This document shows, piece after piece, positions 59,923 to 64,000 of a stretch of 64,000 nt of DNA. The notes below the pieces were generated by a model, which was given only the letters and a program-made list of their open reading frames with translations, had not been told where the DNA came from and searched no databases. This DNA is from Rhodobacterales bacterium (GTDB taxonomy: Bacteria > Pseudomonadota > Alphaproteobacteria > Rhodobacterales > Rhodobacteraceae). The DNA is taken from positions 62,001 to 126,000 of the forward strand of contig PDRZ01000018.1 of NCBI GenBank assembly GCA_002747035.1, read 5' to 3'. Within the stretch, counting starts at the first letter, position 1. The number at the start of each line of letters is the position of its first letter. Made by a program: the position numbers and the translations under genes.

Positions 59923-60846
59923 ATGACCACGCTTGTTTTTGGCCATAAATCCCCCGACACCGACTCCACCGGTTCGCCGCTGATCTGGGAATGGTATCTC
60001 AACGACGTCAAGGGCGAAGCCGCTGAGGCGCGCCTGCTGGGGGAACCCAACACCGAAGCCCTGTTCATGCTGGACCGCTGGAACCTGAACAAACCGACCA
60101 TCATGTCGGACATCGAGGACGGTCAGGCCTGTGTCATCGTCGACACCAACAACCCTGCCGAGCTTCCCGCCAATATCAATGGTGCGGATGTGCGTGCGAT
60201 CATCGACCACCACAAGCTGGTTGGCGGTCTTGAAACCGCGGGTCCGATCGACATCACCATCCGTCCGCTGGCCTGTACCGCGACCCTGATGATCGACCTG
60301 ATGGGCAATGACGCCTATGCCAGGATGCCCGAAGCCATCAAGGGCGCGGCGCTGACCTGTATTCTCAGCGACACGCTGGAATTCCGTTCGCCCACCACCA
60401 CCGACCACGACCGTGCCGTGGCCGAAAAGCTGGCCGTCGATCTGGGCGTGTCGATCCCGGATTACGCCGCCGACATGTTCGCCGCGAAATCCGATGTCTC
60501 GGCCTTCTCGGATGCCGAATTGCTGCGGATGGACAGCAAGGAATACGCTGTGGGCGACACCAGGTTCCGCGTCTCGGTTCTTGAAACCACCGCCCCCGCC
60601 ACGGTTCTGGACCGCAAGGCCAGCCTGATGGCCGCGATGACCTCGGTGGCCGCCGAAGACGGTGTCGATCAGGTGCTGTTGTTCGTGGTCGACATCCTGA
60701 ATGAAGAGGCCACCCTGCTGGTTCCCAACGACCTTGTGAAAACCGTTGCGAAAAAGAGCTTTGACGCCGACGCCACCGGCGATGCCGTGGTCCTGCCCGG
60801 CATCATGAGCCGCAAGAAACAGATCATCCCCAACCTCGCGGTGTGA
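59923..60846 (+). CDS. ppaC: Manganese-dependent inorganic pyrophosphatase (family II)
   Basis: This cytoplasmic DHH-family enzyme hydrolyses pyrophosphate and so drives biosynthetic reactions. The 307 residues match PpaC. Metal motifs are in order: GHKSPDTDST (9-16 region), a VDTN-type segment in VIVDTNNP, and DHHK. The C-terminal DHHA2 domain ends in LPGIMSRKKQIIPNL, with the substrate-binding SRKKQ. The start is preceded by an AGGAATG site. A terminator follows at 60875-60904, so the gene is probably monocistronic. Confidence 0.96.
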   Translation: MTTLVFGHKSPDTDSTGSPLIWEWYLNDVKGEAAEARLLGEPNTEALFMLDRWNLNKPTIMSDIEDGQACVIVDTNNPAELPANINGADVRAIIDHHKLVGGLETAGPIDITIRPLACTATLMIDLMGNDAYARMPEAIKGAALTCILSDTLEFRSPTTTDHDRAVAEKLAVDLGVSIPDYAADMFAAKSDVSAFSDAELLRMDSKEYAVGDTRFRVSVLETTAPATVLDRKASLMAAMTSVAAEDGVDQVLLFVVDILNEEATLLVPNDLVKTVAKKSFDADATGDAVVLPGIMSRKKQIIPNLAV

Positions 60847-60874
60847 TCCGTTTTATCTGTTTTACCAATCCACG

Positions 60875-60904
60875 AAAGGGCGTCCCATGTGGGGTGCCCT
60901 TTTG
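60875..60904 (+). terminator. Terminator of ppaC
   Basis: AAAGGGC and GCCCTTT with inner CCC/GGG pairing form a stem followed by TTGCATTTTT. It begins 28 bases after the stop. Confidence 0.8.
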
Positions 60905-60996
60905 CATTTTTGCTATTTTGCATTGCGTGCGCCTGTTTGCCAGCATGGCCCAACGTCACCGTTTTCAACACCCGAAAAACCCGGCACCCTCTTCCC

Positions 60997-61722
60997 ATGC
61001 CCCTAGCCCATGACAATATCGCCAAAATTGCCCTTGCCCCTCTGCTGATCGCTCAGGCACTTTATGTGCGTCAGAAAGCGTTGATCCTGCCCGAACCGCC
61101 CGGCGCACGCAGCGGCACGACAGGCGACGGCCCGCCCCTGCGGGTGTTGATTGCCGGGGACAGTTCGGGCGCGGGGGTTGGGGCCTCGCATCAATCCAGG
61201 GCCCTGTCGGGACAGCTGGCCACGGCGCTTGGCCGCCATTACCGCGTCTTCTGGCAACTGGAGGCGGCAACCGGGGCAACCACCCGTGCCACGCTGAACC
61301 GCTTGCGCACCCTGACGGAGGGAGAATTTGACGTGGCCGTTCTGGCGCTTGGGGTCAATGACGTGACTAGGGGCGTGCGGCTGAAGCATTGGGTACAGGA
61401 TCACGCGGCCCTCGCCGATCTGTTGCGCAACAGGTTCGGGGTGCGGCGCATTCTGGTTTCCGGGCTGCCGCCCATGGGCCAGTTCCCGCTTCTGCCGCAA
61501 CCGCTGCGTCGCATTCTTGGGCAAACCGCACAGAGATTCGACACCGCGCTTGCCGCGCACTGTGCGCGCAGCCCGGGCATAACCCACCTGCCCTTTACCC
61601 TGCCTTTTCGACCGGACTATATCGCGCGGGACGGGTTTCACCCGTCCGAGGGGGCCTATACGCTCTGGGCCGATATGGTAGCAGGCAAGATCCTTTCTTC
61701 ATCTGGTCCTTCATCTGATTGA
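60997..61722 (+). CDS. SGNH/GDSL-type hydrolase
   Basis: This 241-residue SGNH hydrolase has block I GDSSGAG (S56), block III LALGVNDV (Gly-x-Asn), and block V DGFHPSEGAY with catalytic Asp and His. A hydrophobic N-terminal stretch (IAKIALAPLLIAQALYV) may be a membrane anchor or signal. It is probably an esterase, lipase or acyl-transfer enzyme; the substrate is unknown. The ATG at 60997 has a poor ribosome-binding context. The extension to 60889 overlaps the ppaC terminator and is not used. Confidence 0.87.
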   Translation: MPLAHDNIAKIALAPLLIAQALYVRQKALILPEPPGARSGTTGDGPPLRVLIAGDSSGAGVGASHQSRALSGQLATALGRHYRVFWQLEAATGATTRATLNRLRTLTEGEFDVAVLALGVNDVTRGVRLKHWVQDHAALADLLRNRFGVRRILVSGLPPMGQFPLLPQPLRRILGQTAQRFDTALAAHCARSPGITHLPFTLPFRPDYIARDGFHPSEGAYTLWADMVAGKILSSSGPSSD

Positions 61723-61858
61723 AACGCATTGCCCCCTGTTGAGGGGCAGCGTTGGCGGCAACGCCCCGTTCACCCCGCAGCCCCCGAATCCACTGGCCAT
61801 GCGGCAACGGCTTTGCCATACCTGCGCACAAGGTCGAAAACCGGCAAAGGACATCCAC

Positions 61859-62734
61859 ATGACCCGCATCATCTCTGCTCTCTCCGAGGTTTCCGCAAAT
61901 TACGACGCGCTGTTCGTCGATCTCTGGGGCTGTGTGCATGACGGGGTGCGGGCGATCCCCTCTGCGGTGGCCGCGCTGCAAGCCTATCGTCAAACCGGAG
62001 GCACCGTGGTTCTGGTGACCAATTCGCCCAAAACCCGCGCAGGTGTGGCGACCCAGCTGGCACAGTTCGGCGTGCCAGACGATGCCTGGGACACCATCGC
62101 CACGTCGGGGGACAGCGCCCGGGCGGCGATGTTTCGCGGCATGGTGGGGAAAAATGTCTATTTCATGGGCGAATGGCACCGGGACGAAGGGTTTTTCGAA
62201 GCTTTGTCGGTGATCGACTCGCCTGTCGAAATCACCCGCGTGCCGTTGGACGAGGCCGAAGGTATCGTCTGTTGCGGCCCCTTTGATCCCATGGCCGACC
62301 CGGATGTGAACCGCGCCGATTTCCTTTATGCCAAGCAAAAGGGGCTCAAACTGCTCTGTGCCAACCCCGATATCGTGGTGGACCGGGGCGACGTGCGGGA
62401 ATGGTGCGCCGGAGCACTGGCGCGGCTTTATACCGAAATGGGGGGCGAAAGCCTTTATTTCGGTAAACCCCACCCGCCCATTTATGACCTGGCCCGCCGC
62501 CGTTTGACCGCCACGGGGCGCGATGTGGAGAACCGCCGAATCCTTGCCATCGGCGACGGCATCCACACCGATATTCAGGGGGCATTGGGTGAGGATATCG
62601 ATTCTCTCTTTATCACCGGCGGATTGGCGCGGACCCAGACCGGGACCACGGATCAACCGGATGAAAGCGCTCTAACTGCCTATCTTGAAAAGGAAATGAT
62701 CGAACCCAGCTTTTCAATCGGGCAGTTGCGATAG
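61859..62734 (+). CDS. HAD-superfamily class IIA hydrolase (TIGR01459-like)
   Basis: This 291-residue HAD-IIA (NagD/p-nitrophenylphosphatase-like) protein has motif I DLWGCVHDG (D21), motif II VTNSPKTRAG, and motif III/IV near FGKPHPPIYDLARR and AIGDGIHTDIQGA. The second Asp of the usual DxD motif I, the general acid, is Trp23, which fits the TIGR01459 subgroup. Catalytic efficiency and substrate are unknown. GGCAAAGGACATCC lies before the ATG at 61859. Confidence 0.87.
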   Translation: MTRIISALSEVSANYDALFVDLWGCVHDGVRAIPSAVAALQAYRQTGGTVVLVTNSPKTRAGVATQLAQFGVPDDAWDTIATSGDSARAAMFRGMVGKNVYFMGEWHRDEGFFEALSVIDSPVEITRVPLDEAEGIVCCGPFDPMADPDVNRADFLYAKQKGLKLLCANPDIVVDRGDVREWCAGALARLYTEMGGESLYFGKPHPPIYDLARRRLTATGRDVENRRILAIGDGIHTDIQGALGEDIDSLFITGGLARTQTGTTDQPDESALTAYLEKEMIEPSFSIGQLR

Positions 62735-62837
62735 GCAAATTAGCCCTTGATTTTCTGCGACCGCAAAGTAATAAAGTTGCCAGCAGGCGGACGAATACGC
62801 CCGAATATTACCTAACGGAAGGCCCAGGGAGGGCGGT

Positions 62838-63281
62838 ATGTTGGACAATCTGCCACGCGGAACCATCACCATTGAAGAAATCGAAATGGGGATGACACGC
62901 CATTTGCGCAAAGTGGTGACGGACGAAGATATCGAAATGTTCGCGCAGGTGTCCACGGACCGGAACCCAGTGCATTTGGACGACGACTATGCCCGCGACA
63001 CGATTTTCGAGGGCCGCATTGCCCATGGGATGCTGACCGCCGGGCTGATTTCCGCCGTGATCGGGGAACAGCTTCCCGGCCATGGCACGATCTATATGGG
63101 CCAGTCGCTCAAATTTCTTGCCCCTGTGCGCCCCGGCGACACGGTTCTGGCCGAGGTTGAGGTGATCGACATCGACCCCGCCAAACGTCGCGTACAGCTG
63201 GATTGCCGCTGTCTTGTGGATGGCAAGAAGGTGCTGGTGGGCCAGGCCACCGTTCTGGCCCCCTCGGCCAAGTTCGACTAA
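62838..63281 (+). CDS. MaoC-like (R)-specific enoyl-CoA hydratase
   Basis: This 147-residue hot-dog-fold hydratase hydrates trans-2-enoyl-CoA to (R)-3-hydroxyacyl-CoA, for example feeding polyhydroxyalkanoate synthesis (PhaJ). The catalytic Asp and His fall in the motif STDRNPVHLDDDYARDT, and IAHGMLTAGLISAVIG completes hydratase 2 motif text. The ATG follows GGGAGGGCGGT. In Rhodobacter a similar enzyme (Mch) serves the ethylmalonyl-CoA pathway, but Mch is longer, so PhaJ-like function is the better guess. Confidence 0.9.
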   Translation: MLDNLPRGTITIEEIEMGMTRHLRKVVTDEDIEMFAQVSTDRNPVHLDDDYARDTIFEGRIAHGMLTAGLISAVIGEQLPGHGTIYMGQSLKFLAPVRPGDTVLAEVEVIDIDPAKRRVQLDCRCLVDGKKVLVGQATVLAPSAKFD

Positions 63282-63329
63282 CCCGGGATCACACTTGCAC
63301 CGGGGCGCGGGGGCGGCTAACCAAGCCGC

Positions 63330-64000
63330 ATGCGTATCATCCGTGACTATCAATTCGTAACCGATCAGGACCGTGGCGCCGCCGCGGCGATTGGCAATTT
63401 CGACGGTGTTCATATCGGGCACCAGGCGGTGATCGATCTGACCCGGGCCGAGGCCGACAGGATCGGTGCCCCCCTTGGGATCATGACCTTTGAACCCCAC
63501 CCGCGGCAGTTTTTTGCCCCCGACGCCCCGGCCTTTCGCCTGATGGGGACCGAGGCGCGGGCGCATCGGTTGGAAAAGCTGGGGGTTGAGCGGCTATACG
63601 AGCTGAATTTCAATGCCACCCTGTCGGCGCTGACGCCCGAGGAGTTCGCCGCCAAGGTGGTTGTCGAAGGGTTGGGGTTGAAACACGTGGTCGTGGGCGC
63701 GGATTTCTGTTTCGGCAAGGGGCGCGCGGGGTCGGTCGAGGACCTGCAAACCTTTGGCGCGGAGATGGGGTTTGGCGTGACCATTGCAGAGTTGCTCCAT
63801 GGCGCGCAGGGCGAGGTCAGTTCAACCGCCATCCGGGCCGCGTTAACCGAGGGCCGTCCGCGCGACGCGGCCGATATGCTGGGCCATTGGCACCGGATCG
63901 GCGGCGTGGTGATCGGCGGCGAACAACGGGGCCGCGAATTGGGTTATCCCACCGCCAACATGTCGATCGAGGGGTTGCACCCGCCCAAATTCGGCGTTTA
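63330..64000 (+). CDS. ribF: Bifunctional riboflavin kinase/FAD synthetase, 5' part
   Basis: This gene is cut by the right window edge after 223 codons of about 310. The FAD synthetase (nucleotidyltransferase) domain is complete: AIGNFDGVHIGHQAVI, TFEPHPRQFF, VVGADFCFGKGRAG and SSTAIRAAL (the ISST-like motif). The riboflavin kinase domain begins at RELGYPTANMS, with the PTAN motif, and runs off the end. It makes FMN and then FAD. The ATG at 63330 lies 48 bases after the MaoC gene, with GGCTAACC upstream and no strong site. Confidence 0.95.
   Translation, partial: MRIIRDYQFVTDQDRGAAAAIGNFDGVHIGHQAVIDLTRAEADRIGAPLGIMTFEPHPRQFFAPDAPAFRLMGTEARAHRLEKLGVERLYELNFNATLSALTPEEFAAKVVVEGLGLKHVVVGADFCFGKGRAGSVEDLQTFGAEMGFGVTIAELLHGAQGEVSSTAIRAALTEGRPRDAADMLGHWHRIGGVVIGGEQRGRELGYPTANMSIEGLHPPKFGV

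Overview
The window looks like a chromosomal segment from a marine alphaproteobacterium of the Rhodobacteraceae (Roseobacter group). The reasons are the high G+C content, a linked ccr/ecm pair of the ethylmalonyl-CoA pathway, TTAA-N7-TTAAC (CtrA-type) sites, an Irr/ICE-like iron box in front of an Nfu gene, a luxR-luxI pair, and alphaproteobacterial gene orders such as LpoA-like lipoprotein/rsmI/yraN, glnD...murJ...trpS and nfu-tsaB-rimI. The species cannot be named from the sequence alone. I see no tRNA, rRNA, CRISPR array, prophage or intact insertion sequence.

Layout. 1-5 kb: permease tail, NhaA antiporter, and a capsule-export/Kdo cassette (kpsT-like, kpsE-like, kdsA). 5-11 kb (minus strand): M3 metallopeptidase, membrane-anchored MoeB-like protein, dut, coaBC, ChaN-like protein. 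11-16 kb: cobU plus a histidine phosphatase, comM with CtrA-like sites, then an esterase and gshB on the minus strand. 16-28 kb: yraN and rsmI divergent from an LpoA-like lipoprotein and glnD, then a CBS protein, an SMP-30-like protein, murJ, a rhomboid without catalytic residues, trpS and a class IV aminotransferase. 28-36 kb: uspA, nfu, tsaB, rimI and a BMP-type nucleoside-like ABC transporter operon that contains a truncated NTF2-like ORF.

36-42 kb: TauE/SafE and TIGR02186-like membrane proteins, an SDR, a RecD-like helicase, luxI, luxR and a small ORF upstream of luxR. 42-48.5 kb: ccr, a PlsB-like acyltransferase, a decayed secreted-protein gene, ecm and deoD. 48.5-54 kb: LysR remnant, SHMT-like enzyme, DUF1989 protein, FAD dehydrogenase, a 50-aa protein and a GNAT. 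54-64 kb: groESL with a CIRCE operator, TraB/GumN-like protein, alpha/beta hydrolase, DUF2161 nuclease-fold protein, Mn-dependent pyrophosphatase, SGNH hydrolase, HAD-IIA protein, MaoC hydratase and the 5' part of ribF.

The most unusual content lies between genes. There are at least three dispersed repeat families. Family A is about 115 bp (three full copies plus one hairpin-only copy). Family B is about 110-121 bp (three copies). Family C is a palindrome of about 51-55 bp (two copies plus one half). They sit at gene ends and next to three decayed or truncated reading frames. Two long hairpins directly after stop codons carry GGGT-repeat loops that could form G-quadruplexes. A perfect CtrA box lies just upstream of the luxR unit, and two overlapping perfect CtrA boxes precede the aminotransferase gene.
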